Shown one piece after another: positions 1 to 8,735 of a stretch of DNA of 64,000 nt. Position 1 is the stretch's first letter; every line of letters begins with the position of its first letter. A program made the translations under genes and the position numbers. Below the pieces are notes generated by a model. It did not search any database. It was not told the DNA's origin and saw only the letters and a program-made list of their open reading frames with translations. Location: the NCBI RefSeq assembly GCF_003323735.1, contig NZ_QOIM01000041.1, positions 62,001-126,000 on the forward strand, written 5' to 3'. This DNA is from Streptomyces reniochalinae. GTDB taxonomy: Bacteria > Actinomycetota > Actinomycetes > Streptomycetales > Streptomycetaceae.

Positions 1-332
1 TGCGGGGCCGGGCGCCCGACGGAGGTTTTGCCGCCATGGAGGCCGGCCCGCAGTCGTGCGGAGGCCGGGCGCCGCGTCGCCGCGCGGAGGCGCGCGGAGG
101 CGCGCGGGCAAGCGCAGCCCCGACAGCGGCGCGGGGCCAGACGCCTGGTGGGCCGCACTTGCGGTGGAGGCCCGCCGTCCGGCGGCGGTAGTAGCCCCGC
201 CGTCGGGCGGGACGAGACCCCCGGTGGGGACCGTATCGCCAGGCGGAGGTCCGCCGGGCGCCCGAGGCGAGCCCCGTCGCAGAGGGCTCTCGCGACGCCG
301 CCCCGGGAGCGGGACCCCGCGCACGGGCCCGC
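1..332. other. Gene-free left edge downstream of eccC
   Basis: Very GC-rich stretch between the window edge and the stop codon of the EccC-like gene. I see no supported coding region: frames open on the plus strand run on into the antisense of the ATPase and have no ribosome binding site or recognisable protein. The stretch is rich in short degenerate motifs (ggaggc, gcgcgg). It contains two adjacent small palindromes at 242-264 that could terminate the minus-strand operon. Confidence 0.5.
242..264 (-). terminator. Possible terminator downstream of eccC
   Basis: Two adjacent short inverted repeats: GGCGGA-GG-TCCGCC (242-255), then the palindrome CGGGCGCCCG (255-264). They lie about 70-90 nt beyond the stop codon of the minus-strand ATPase gene. 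The stems are short and there is no T-tract, so this is only a candidate. Confidence 0.25.
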
Positions 333-3300
333 TCAGGCGTCCGTGACCGCCTGGACCGGCATCATGTCGCCGCTGAGGATCAGCAGCCCGCGGCCCGCCA
401 CGCCGGAGGCCGCGGCACGGGGCAGCCGGATGTTGAACAGTTCGCCCTCCGCGATGTTCTGCGGCGACAGCAGCAGCCCGCTGCGCGCCCGCCGTGCCTC
501 CTTGACGAAGCCCCGGTACTGCGAGGTCAGCGAGTCCGTCGTGCCGGCCGCCACGAGCCCGTGCCCGCCGTCGACGCCGCCGCGCACGACCGTCTCCAGG
601 ACGGAGTCCACCGGCGTGTCGAACACCAGCTCGGCGTCGTCCACGATCACGGCGTACCGTCCGCGCTCGTGGGCCTGTACCAGCAGCTCCTGCAACCGCG
701 CCGACTCCGCCGTCTCCCGCACCCCGCCGAGCACGCCGGGTTCGCCCTCCAGTTCGCGCAGCGGGGAGCGTTTCGGGGTGACGAGGACGAGGGGCGTCCC
801 GGCGCGCAGCAGCGAGCGGGCCGCCGCGCACACCGACGTGGAGCGCCCCGACTTGGGCGGACCGGCGATGACGAAGCCGGGGCCGTGCTGCGCGAGGTCG
901 GCGCCGACCGGAGCGAGTTCGTCCCCGCCCACGCCCACCAGGGCCCACAGCCCGCCCGGCAGTCCGGACTCCGCCGCCAGCGCCAGCGCCTCGGCCGTCG
1001 TGGCGCGGGCCGGGAGCGGGTCCACCCGCATCGGGCGGAGCGCGGGCGAGGTCCTGCCGTACGTGGCGGCGGCCCGCTCGGCGATGCCGCGGACCGCGCC
1101 GACCTGGGCCTGCCCGGCGGGGTCGGGGTCCAGCAGCGCGATCTGGCTTTCCAGCACCCCGTCGTCGCCCGGCCGAAGAGCGCGTCCTGGCGGCAGGTGC
1201 GAGGGAATGTCCCGCGGTGTCATTCCGGCCGTGCTGTAGTCGTTGGGGTCGGCGAGACGCAGGATGAGCCGGTCGCCGAACGACGAGGAGACGGTGCCGG
1301 ACAGGCCGCCACGCCCCGCGGTCATCACGACGCGCAGCCCCACGGAGGGGCCCTCGCGGAAGAGCTGCGTCATGGCGTCGATGAGCTTGCCGTAGTCGTA
1401 CGACTCGTAGGTGGCGGTGTAGCTCTCCCAGCCGTCCAGCAGCAGCACCATCCACGGCAGACGCTCCTCGGGCGAGCCGGCCGCGGCCCGCTGTTCGGCG
1501 ACGTCGGCCGCGCCTGCCTGTGCCAGCAGCTGCTGGCGGCGCACGATCTCCGCCTGCATTCTGCCCAGCAGCCGGGTGAGCCGGTCGGCCTGGTCCCTGG
1601 TGACGACCGCTCCGCAGTGCGGCAGCATCGCCAGCGGAACGAGCGCGTTGGAGCCGCAGTCCACGCCGTAGAGGTGGACGTCGGCGGGGGAGGAGACGTC
1701 GGCGAGGGCGGCGGCGACGGTGCGCAGCGCCGTCGACCGTCCCGAGCGCGGCCCGCCGACCAGCAGGAGGTGATCCCCGTCCACCAGGTCGAGCGTCAGT
1801 GGCGAGCGGTCCTGGCGTGCCGGTACGTCGGTGACGCCGAAGGCGACGGGCGGCACGTCGCCCTGGCGGCCGCCCGCAGGGCGCGGCACGTCGGCGACCG
1901 TCACCAGGTCGGCCAGGGGTTCGAGCCAGGGCCGGTAGGGCGGGTCGAACCGCATGGCCGCGGCGCTCTCACCGAGGGCGGCGACCAGCACCGCCAAGTC
2001 GGTCAGCGGGTCGTCGTCCTCCTGCCCTGGCGGCTTCGGACGGGCCGGCGGGGCGTGGCCGAGACCGGCCCACTCCACCGGCGCGGCCCACGGCCCGGAC
2101 GCTTCGGAGGCCGCCGCCTGCGGCCTGTGCCCTCCGACGCGTCCGGACTGGAACGGCAGGAGGGAGGAGCTGCCCAGCCGCACCAGGGCGCGTCCCGGTG
2201 TGGCCCGGGTGATGGCGGCCGAGTCCGGCGCGTCGATCACGTCCTGGCTCTCCGCGCTGTCGGTCGTCCGCAGGGCGATGCGCAGGTTGGTGTTGGCGCG
2301 GATCTCCGGGGAGACCACGCCGCTGGGCCGCTGCGTGGCCAGGATCAGGTGGACACCCAGGGAACGGCCGCGCTGGGCGACGTTGACCAGGCCGGTCACG
2401 AAGTCCGGCAGCTCCCTGGCCATCGAGGCGAACTCGTCGACGACGATCAGCAGCCGGGGGAGCGGGGCCAGTGACGCGTCCTTGCGGGCGAGCGGCTCGT
2501 AGGCCTCGATGTCCTTGGCGTCGACGGACTCCAGGATGCGTTCACGGCGGCGCACTTCGGCGTTGAGCGAGACCAGCGCCCGTTCGACCAGGTGGGAGTC
2601 CAGGTCGGTCACCATGCCGACGGTGTGCGGCAGCTGCTCGCACCCCTTGAAGGCCGCGCCGCCTTTGTAGTCGACCAGGACGAAGTTCATCGCGTCCGGC
2701 CTGTTGGCCACCGCCAAGGACGCCACGAGCGTCTGGAGCAGCTCCGACTTGCCGGCTCCGGTGGTGCCCGCGACGAGTCCGTGCGGCCCGTCCCGCACCA
2801 GGTCGATGGTGAAGGGGCCGTCGAAGGAGACGCCGACCACCGCCTCGGTCGAGCGCCCGCCCACCGCCCAGCGTGCCGCGATGGCCTCGGCCGAAGGCGG
2901 CTCGAGACCCAGCAGGTCCAGCAGCCGGCAGGAGTCCGGCAGCGCGCCCGCCTCCCTGTCGCTCACGTCGCGCAGCGGTGCCATGGCGCGGGCGACGGTC
3001 TCGCACCAGTCTGGCGGCACGCAGTCGGGGCGCACCGACTGCACCGGACGCTCCCCGAACTGCGAGACCTGCAACAGCCCGAAGTGGTCCTCCTCGACGA
3101 GGGCGCGGCACTCCTCGGGCAGCAACCGCCGGTCCGCGTCCAGGCACACCAGGTGGATCCCGCAGTGCGGACCCTCGACCAGCAGCTGCTTGAGCCCCGG
3201 CAGGGCCCGCAGCCGGCGGGAACCGTCGAGCACGACGAGGACACGCGGGCCGCTCCACCGGCGGTCGGACCCCGACTGACCTTCGCCTCTCGACTCCTGG

Positions 3301-4730
3301 CGGGCTCCCAACAAGGCCAGCAGTTCGCTGATCCGCTGGGCGACGCTCGCCGTGTCCGTGCCCATCAGTGCCACTGTGTCGTGCCCCTGGCGGCCCCGCG
3401 CGTGCGGCAGCCAGCGCACCCACTCCCACGCCTCGCGGCCCGAGTGGTCCGTCAGCACGTAGACGCTCAGATCCGCCGGGCTGTGCACCACGGCGGCCTG
3501 GGCGACCAGCCAGCGTCCGAGGGCGCGGGGCAGCTCGCCGCGGCCCGCGACACCGAGGATGCCGTGCGTGCGCAGCGCCACCCGGACGGGGACGTCGGAC
3601 AGCACGCGCGGCTCGGCGCGCAGGTGCTCTTGCTGGTTGGGGTCGCTCACCTCCACCTCGGACGGCATCGCCCCGGTGCCGACGCGGAGCACGCCGAAGT
3701 CCTCGTCCTCCAGCCGCCGCTCCCACAGCCGCTGCCTCGGCCTCGTGGCGGTCAGGTACAGGGCGGCCGGGTCCGGGCAGGCGAGCCGGCGCGCGGCCGT
3801 CTCCTGGGCCATCGCCTTGCGCGCCTGGTACTCGATCGAGATCTTCTGCCGTTCGTACTCGCGGCGCTTGCGGCGGTGCGAACTGCGGCCCTGCCTGCGG
3901 TCGTAGAAGTGGTTGGCGACCAGCGTGACCGGGGTGAGCACCGCCATGATCAGGTAGATGGCGCTGCCGAGCAGCACCACCAGGGCGACGGCCGCCAGCA
4001 TCGGTGCCAGCGCCACCGCCCACGGCATGGGCCGCGTCTCCGACTGCGTGGGCCTGGGCGGCAGCTGGAACTGCGTCGTGCGGGCCGAGGGCTTGATCCG
4101 CGGCGGTCGGTTGTAGTCCAGCCCCGTGCCGTCCTGCGAGGGTTTGAGCGCGGTGTCGGGGAAGACCGGCTCGCTCAGCTCGAACAGCGAGTGCCCGGCG
4201 GCGACCGTGCCGCGACGGCGCCAGCCGGTGGCCCGCTCCACCTGGTCGCCGTCCATCGTCACGCCGCTGCCGAACGCGGGGCTGACGGTCACCGACCCGT
4301 CGACGGCCACGTCGATCTCGAAGGCGGAGCTGGGCAGGGTGCTGTCGGAAAGCCGCACCCACGCCTCCGGCCCGCTGCCCACGACGGCGACACCGGGGCC
4401 GAGCCGGTACACCCGCCCGGCGTCCGGGCCGCCCACGACCCGCACCTCGACCGTCCCCTGGGCCTGCGGCGGCGGGCACGCACCGGGCGTGCCGAGGGAG
4501 ACCGTCGCGCCGTCCCGCACGGGGGAGTCCGCCAGCGGCAGTGCCGGGTCGAGGAGACAGCCGCCCACGTGCAGCGCGGGGGGTGCGCCCCGGCCGCCCC
4601 CGTCCTCCCCGCCCACGTGCCGGGCGATCTCCCGTGCGACGGCCCCGACGGCGGTGTCGGGCTCCGCGTCCACGAGCAGGTCGGCGCGGAGCCCACCCGT
4701 GGCGTCGACGGCGGTCAGCCGCAGTTCCAT
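333..4730 (-). CDS. EccC/EssC-type FtsK/SpoIIIE ATPase of a type VII secretion-like system, with N-terminal FHA domain
   Basis: A 1465-aa membrane ATPase, the probable motor of a type VII (WXG100) secretion system. The N-terminus (about 1-90) looks like the ubiquitin-like YukD/EsaB fold and residues about 95-190 look like an FHA domain, an arrangement closer to Firmicutes EssC than to mycobacterial EccC. One long or two close membrane segments lie near 235-262, followed by a basic linker. Three FtsK-like ATPase domains follow. D1 has an intact Walker A (GTTGAGKS, about 652) and Walker B (LLIVVDEFA). D2 (GGPRSGRST, about 990) and D3 (GPPKSGRST, about 1290) have Arg instead of the P-loop Lys; degenerate D2/D3 sites are usual in this family. 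It is the last gene of the minus-strand cluster, 52 nt after the WXG100 gene. Confidence 0.9.
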   Translation of the reverse strand: MELRLTAVDATGGLRADLLVDAEPDTAVGAVAREIARHVGGEDGGGRGAPPALHVGGCLLDPALPLADSPVRDGATVSLGTPGACPPPQAQGTVEVRVVGGPDAGRVYRLGPGVAVVGSGPEAWVRLSDSTLPSSAFEIDVAVDGSVTVSPAFGSGVTMDGDQVERATGWRRRGTVAAGHSLFELSEPVFPDTALKPSQDGTGLDYNRPPRIKPSARTTQFQLPPRPTQSETRPMPWAVALAPMLAAVALVVLLGSAIYLIMAVLTPVTLVANHFYDRRQGRSSHRRKRREYERQKISIEYQARKAMAQETAARRLACPDPAALYLTATRPRQRLWERRLEDEDFGVLRVGTGAMPSEVEVSDPNQQEHLRAEPRVLSDVPVRVALRTHGILGVAGRGELPRALGRWLVAQAAVVHSPADLSVYVLTDHSGREAWEWVRWLPHARGRQGHDTVALMGTDTASVAQRISELLALLGARQESRGEGQSGSDRRWSGPRVLVVLDGSRRLRALPGLKQLLVEGPHCGIHLVCLDADRRLLPEECRALVEEDHFGLLQVSQFGERPVQSVRPDCVPPDWCETVARAMAPLRDVSDREAGALPDSCRLLDLLGLEPPSAEAIAARWAVGGRSTEAVVGVSFDGPFTIDLVRDGPHGLVAGTTGAGKSELLQTLVASLAVANRPDAMNFVLVDYKGGAAFKGCEQLPHTVGMVTDLDSHLVERALVSLNAEVRRRERILESVDAKDIEAYEPLARKDASLAPLPRLLIVVDEFASMARELPDFVTGLVNVAQRGRSLGVHLILATQRPSGVVSPEIRANTNLRIALRTTDSAESQDVIDAPDSAAITRATPGRALVRLGSSSLLPFQSGRVGGHRPQAAASEASGPWAAPVEWAGLGHAPPARPKPPGQEDDDPLTDLAVLVAALGESAAAMRFDPPYRPWLEPLADLVTVADVPRPAGGRQGDVPPVAFGVTDVPARQDRSPLTLDLVDGDHLLLVGGPRSGRSTALRTVAAALADVSSPADVHLYGVDCGSNALVPLAMLPHCGAVVTRDQADRLTRLLGRMQAEIVRRQQLLAQAGAADVAEQRAAAGSPEERLPWMVLLLDGWESYTATYESYDYGKLIDAMTQLFREGPSVGLRVVMTAGRGGLSGTVSSSFGDRLILRLADPNDYSTAGMTPRDIPSHLPPGRALRPGDDGVLESQIALLDPDPAGQAQVGAVRGIAERAAATYGRTSPALRPMRVDPLPARATTAEALALAAESGLPGGLWALVGVGGDELAPVGADLAQHGPGFVIAGPPKSGRSTSVCAAARSLLRAGTPLVLVTPKRSPLRELEGEPGVLGGVRETAESARLQELLVQAHERGRYAVIVDDAELVFDTPVDSVLETVVRGGVDGGHGLVAAGTTDSLTSQYRGFVKEARRARSGLLLSPQNIAEGELFNIRLPRAAASGVAGRGLLILSGDMMPVQAVTDA

Positions 4731-4782
4731 ATGAGCCCCCGCTCGCTGTACGTGTCCGGTCCCCGGCCCTCGCCTGCGCGCC

Positions 4783-5046
4783 CTACTTCTCCCCGCCGCC
4801 CTTCGGGTCGGACTGCTCGGCCTTGGTGATCAACCGCTGCTGCTCGGCCGGGTAGGAGTCGAAGAGGTAGTTCAGCGACCCCGTGCGGCCGTGGAAGTCA
4901 CCACCCCACTGGTCGGCGGCGGGCCCCACCCAGGTCTGCGTTCCCATCAGGTCGGTCACGCGCTTCATCGCGGCACGGACGGTGCCGACCGCGGTGTCGA
5001 TCTTCCCCATGTCCTGCCGGCACAGATCGGCCTCGTGCTGCCCCAT
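4783..5046 (-). CDS. WXG100 family protein (EsxA/EsxB-like)
   Basis: An 87-aa helical-hairpin protein of about the usual WXG100 length. The turn reads TWVGPAADQWGG near residues 38-49, a W-x-G-type turn with a second Trp in the following helix. There is no signal peptide or membrane segment, as expected of a type VII secretion substrate recognised by the neighbouring EccC-like ATPase. The ATG start has a good ribosome binding site (AAGGGGAG). It sits between a large WXG-type protein and the ATPase on the same strand. Only one small WXG100 gene is visible, although such genes often come in pairs, so a partner may lie outside the window or the large neighbour may replace it. Confidence 0.85.
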   Translation of the reverse strand: MGQHEADLCRQDMGKIDTAVGTVRAAMKRVTDLMGTQTWVGPAADQWGGDFHGRTGSLNYLFDSYPAEQQRLITKAEQSDPKGGGEK

Positions 5047-5100
5047 GGCTCCCCTTCGTCGGTCTCGTCAGCTGGTCGCGGCCCGGCTGAGGGCCACGCG

Positions 5101-7119
5101 TCAGTCGGCGCTGTTGCCCAGGGCGAAAGCGGCCCTCATCCCGTCGTCGAAGCGGTCGAGCCGGCCGCCCTGCTGCTTGGCGACCTGCTGCCACCAGCTG
5201 TTGAAGTCCGTGAGGTCCTGCGCCGACTTGAGACTGAGCTGCCCGTCCGCCCACTCGGGGTGCCCTTGCGGGGGTGCGATCTTCCCGCCGATGAGCAGGC
5301 CGCGCAGCAGTGGCAGCCGCATCGCCGACTGGTCGTCGTAGAACGTGGTCTCGGCGCCCTCCTGGTACTTCTGAGCGTTGTCCGTCGAGAAGCTCTCCTT
5401 GATCGCCGGGAGGGCGCCCGCGATCGCCGTCTGCACCCATTCACCCTCGATCGGCAGTCCCGGTATGGCCGTGACGGCGCCTCCGAGGGAGTCCACCCAC
5501 AGCACCGTCTTCTTGTTCGCCTCGTCCTTGAGCTTCTCCGCGTCCAGACCGACGTGGTGCGCGGCCGTGGTGACTCCGCCCTGGAGCTCCGCCAGGTTCT
5601 CCAGGTAGGTGCGGGCCTCGGGGCTGTCCATGCCGCGTGCGGCCGTCAGGGAGATCTGCGCGTTGACGGCGTTGACCACGTTCCCCGCGTCGTCCTTGTT
5701 CTGCATGATCATGCTGAGGAAATGCGACGCCGTCTGGTGGCCGACGATCAGCCTGCCCGCGTTGCCTGTGCCGGTCGCGGCGGCCGCGGGCTGGTTCTTC
5801 CCCATGCCGTGCGACTCGGCGAAGTCGGGCACGTAGGCCGCGAACACCTGCGAGAGAGCGCGGGTGATACCGGCGGGGACCGGATACTGCGACGTGTCGT
5901 AGGCGCTCTTGTTCTTCTCCTCGCCGTACTCGGCCGCCCCCGCGTTGATGATGTTGGCCGCTGCCTCCGCCGACTGCGCCGGATGCCCCGTGCGGTCCGT
6001 GGTCGCCGCCGTGATGACCGCCGCGGGCCACTGGGCGTCGTCGAACGACTGCGGGCCCGGCGTGTGCCACCTGTCGTCGACCAGCGCCTCGGCGTGCTTC
6101 ACGCCGTCAGGGCCGGTGAGCAACTGCCGTGAGGCGGCGGCATTCTCGCTGACACGCCGCATGAGGACGAGTGACGGGTCGTTCGCGGCGATGCCCCCGA
6201 TACGCGCTGCGGCGTCGTCGGCCCCCACCGAGAGGTAGGAGACGTTCAGCCCCAGGTTCTCGTACCACGGGTGCTCGGACTCGACGTAGCCTCCCGGCAC
6301 GTAGCCGCCGACGGTCATGGCCGGCGGCGAGTAGTGGGGGCGCATCTGCTGCCGGGACCGCCAGTCGAGCATCGCACCGCCGACGGCCGAGAGCACCTTG
6401 GCGTCCCACTTGCCGCCCTTCGGGCCGTACTTGAAGAGCATGCCGACGGACCACATGTCGCCGTCCCCCGGCTTCGTCAGCTTCTCCAGGTACCGGGGCG
6501 TCAGCTGGATCTTCCCCTGCCCTGCGAGGCTGGTGGCCGTCTGCACGGCCTGCCCGAAACGCCTGAGGATCTGCTCCGACTCCGGGGACAGCACCGCTTG
6601 TCCGTGCGTGCCGTCCTGGGAGTGCAGGAACCGCGCCGCGCGGGCCGCCGCGTCCAGCCCGCCGGCGTTCATGAAGGCCGCGAGGTAGGCGGGATCGTCG
6701 GCATGGTCGGCCAGCGACTGGGAGAGCATGCGCACGGTCGTACGCGACTGGGAAACGTCGGGGCTGTCGAGCGCCGCCAGCAGGGTCCGCGCGTCCAGCC
6801 CTCCCTGCTTCCCCGGATCGATCTCGCTGATGTCCCAGGGGATGTGCACCCAGCTATGCGGCAGCGGGCCGTTCTCGGCCACGAACCGGGGCTGCGTAAG
6901 CAGCGTGAAGGCCCAGTCGGCGCGCAGCGCCATGTTCCGTGCGTCGTCGCCCACCTGGGCGGTCTGCTGTGTCAAAACGGACTGGCCGACCGCCCCCTCC
7001 CACTTCGCGAACAGGTCGCGCACCGTCTTGCCCTCCTGCTCCAGCGTGTCCGCCAAGCTCTTGAGCGCGTTGGCCAACTCGCGCAGCCGATACGGGTCGA
7101 CGCCTGTGAACTCACCCAT
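5101..7119 (-). CDS. Large WXG-like N-terminal protein, candidate type VII secretion substrate
   Basis: A 672-aa protein with no signal peptide or clear membrane segment. The first about 100 residues are predicted helical, with a leucine-rich LADTLEQEGKTVRDLF helix followed by KWEGAVGQS, resembling the helical-hairpin targeting domain of WXG100/LXG proteins. The rest is mostly Ala-rich helix. It contains pairs such as DDPAYLAAFMNAGG and SPESEQILRRFGQAV that resemble large Streptomyces WXG-associated proteins (DUF6571-like; family assignment uncertain). The ATG at 7119 is preceded by GGGGGAGGAG, which decides the start; the frame stays open upstream only as antisense of the next gene. It lies 54 nt before the WXG100 gene. 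No catalytic motif was recognised in the C-terminus. Confidence 0.75.
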   Translation of the reverse strand: MGEFTGVDPYRLRELANALKSLADTLEQEGKTVRDLFAKWEGAVGQSVLTQQTAQVGDDARNMALRADWAFTLLTQPRFVAENGPLPHSWVHIPWDISEIDPGKQGGLDARTLLAALDSPDVSQSRTTVRMLSQSLADHADDPAYLAAFMNAGGLDAAARAARFLHSQDGTHGQAVLSPESEQILRRFGQAVQTATSLAGQGKIQLTPRYLEKLTKPGDGDMWSVGMLFKYGPKGGKWDAKVLSAVGGAMLDWRSRQQMRPHYSPPAMTVGGYVPGGYVESEHPWYENLGLNVSYLSVGADDAAARIGGIAANDPSLVLMRRVSENAAASRQLLTGPDGVKHAEALVDDRWHTPGPQSFDDAQWPAAVITAATTDRTGHPAQSAEAAANIINAGAAEYGEEKNKSAYDTSQYPVPAGITRALSQVFAAYVPDFAESHGMGKNQPAAAATGTGNAGRLIVGHQTASHFLSMIMQNKDDAGNVVNAVNAQISLTAARGMDSPEARTYLENLAELQGGVTTAAHHVGLDAEKLKDEANKKTVLWVDSLGGAVTAIPGLPIEGEWVQTAIAGALPAIKESFSTDNAQKYQEGAETTFYDDQSAMRLPLLRGLLIGGKIAPPQGHPEWADGQLSLKSAQDLTDFNSWWQQVAKQQGGRLDRFDDGMRAAFALGNSAD

Positions 7120-7253
7120 TCCGCCCGCTCCTCCCCCGATGGCGGTCGCGCGCACCGTGCGCCGCCGCGGCCCACCTGCCCGGCCGCGTCGACGCTCCTC
7201 CCCGCCGCGCCCCGCACCAGGAAGGACGCTCGGCGCTCCCGTGGCGTTCCCGC

Positions 7254-8735
7254 TCACTCGCGCGACTCCCCTCGGTCGCACACCGCCTGAGCCGAGGCCA
7301 GCCCCACGCCGCCGTCGGCGGTCTGCACCAGTGACGTCACCACGTAGCAGGAGCCGGGCTCGACCGGCGGGGAGGAGAAGACGACGGACGGCTCGTCCGC
7401 GTTCGTGTTCTTCACCTTCACCGTCTTCCCGTCCGAGGACTGGGCCGTGATGGCGAAGCCGTAGACGGGCTGCGGCTTCTTCGGCCTGCCCCAGGCGATC
7501 TGGACCTGCTCGCCGACCCTGGTGACCCTGACCTCCTGGGCCTGGAAGTCCGGGACCTGGCCCCTGGGCAGCGGATGGGCCGACTTCGCCGGCTGCTCGG
7601 CGGGACGGTCCTTCGCGCTGCCCGCCTCGCCACCCGCGTCCCGCACCAGGAACAGCGCCGCCGCGGCGCCGGCCACCAGCAGCAGGGCGCCGCACGCGGC
7701 GACGATCCTGTTGCGCGTCCTGCGCCGTCCGGCCAGGGCCTCGGCCGAGTCCGGGTCGTCGTCGTCGACGACCGGCGGCGGCTCGCTCAGCGCGTCGTCC
7801 GCCGGATCCCAGCCCGGCAGCGGAACCTCGGGGTCGGCCTCCGGCTGGAGGTCGGGGACCTGGGCGGCGCGGTCCGCAGGGAGCAGCGACCGCAGCACCC
7901 GGTGCACCTCCGTCAGCGGCGGCCGCCCCTCCGCGTGTGGGGCCGTCATCCGGTGCAAGAGCGCGAACAGCGGCTCGGGCACGTCGCCCCGGTGCGGCCG
8001 GGGCAGCCCGCCCGCCAGCGCCGCCTCGTAGGCGGCGGGCCCGCCCTCCCGTACGGCACCCGCACGCGGCGGCTCGCCCGTCAGCAGCGCGTACAGCGTC
8101 GTCCCCAGCGCGTACACGTCGGCGGCCGGTCCCGGCGCCTCCCAGCCGAACAGCTCCCTGGGCGCGTAGGCCGGGTCCACGTCCGCACCCGCCGAGGGCA
8201 CGGCACGCTGTACCACCCGGCCCAGCCCGTGCCCGGTCAGCAGGGCCTCACCCGCCGCGCCGTACAGCACGCAGGACGGGCGCACACCCAGGTGCAGCAC
8301 CCCACGCCGGTGCGAGGAGTGCAGCGCGAGCGCCAGCCGCACGCCGACGACCAGCACGTCCTCGACCGGGTACGGTCCGCGAGCGGTCAGCCTGTCCTGC
8401 GCCGAACCCCCCTGGCAGTGCTCCGTCACCACGTACAGCTGCCCCGCGTCCGTGCACCCGGCGTCCCGCACCGTGACCGCGCAGGGGTGCCCGGCCGCGG
8501 CGCCCGCCGCCAGGAGTTCGGAGTGCGCCGCCAGCCGGCGCGCCGGATCCTCCAGCACCTGCGGCAGTACCCGCACGGCCACCGCCTGGCCGCTTCCCGC
8601 CTCTCTGCACAGCACGACCGTGCCGCGCGGGCCCGTGTGCAGCACACGCTGGGCCTGATAGCCCTCCGGCAGGGCGGGAAGCGGCCCGGTGGCGGGAGGC
8701 GCCTTGGGAGGCCCCCAGTCCGGGACGGCGTTCAC
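7254..8735 (-). CDS. Membrane-anchored Ser/Thr pseudokinase with extracytoplasmic FN3 domain
   Basis: A 493-aa protein with a bacterial Hanks-type kinase fold (about 25-285), a disordered acidic linker, one membrane segment (about 345-367) and a C-terminal fibronectin type III domain. The fold is clear (APE-like YAPRELFGWEAPGPAADVYALG, trimmed here to its start: YAPRELFG), but the catalytic residues are gone. VAIK is VAVR (R55), the HRD loop is HLGVRPSCVL (148-157), and DFG is GHG (168-170). It is therefore probably a pseudokinase acting as a sensor or scaffold. Its start overlaps the stop of the upstream transglutaminase-like gene by 4 nt (ATGA), so the two are translationally coupled. The context suggests a role in the envelope part of the type VII-like locus. 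Confidence 0.85.
   Translation of the reverse strand: MNAVPDWGPPKAPPATGPLPALPEGYQAQRVLHTGPRGTVVLCREAGSGQAVAVRVLPQVLEDPARRLAAHSELLAAGAAAGHPCAVTVRDAGCTDAGQLYVVTEHCQGGSAQDRLTARGPYPVEDVLVVGVRLALALHSSHRRGVLHLGVRPSCVLYGAAGEALLTGHGLGRVVQRAVPSAGADVDPAYAPRELFGWEAPGPAADVYALGTTLYALLTGEPPRAGAVREGGPAAYEAALAGGLPRPHRGDVPEPLFALLHRMTAPHAEGRPPLTEVHRVLRSLLPADRAAQVPDLQPEADPEVPLPGWDPADDALSEPPPVVDDDDPDSAEALAGRRRTRNRIVAACGALLLVAGAAAALFLVRDAGGEAGSAKDRPAEQPAKSAHPLPRGQVPDFQAQEVRVTRVGEQVQIAWGRPKKPQPVYGFAITAQSSDGKTVKVKNTNADEPSVVFSSPPVEPGSCYVVTSLVQTADGGVGLASAQAVCDRGESRE

Noticed and set aside
28..1239. Long open frame on the plus strand opposite the end of the EccC-like gene
   Set aside because: Antisense frame opened by GC-biased third positions: Arg/Ser/Pro-rich product, no ribosome binding site and no recognisable domain.
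2592..4829. Very long plus-strand frames antisense to eccC (and similar ones at 8864-11773, 13526-15796, 33516-35651, 53219-55810)
   Set aside because: Each is a shadow of a gene with clear domains on the other strand; the shadow proteins are low complexity and lack starts with ribosome binding sites.
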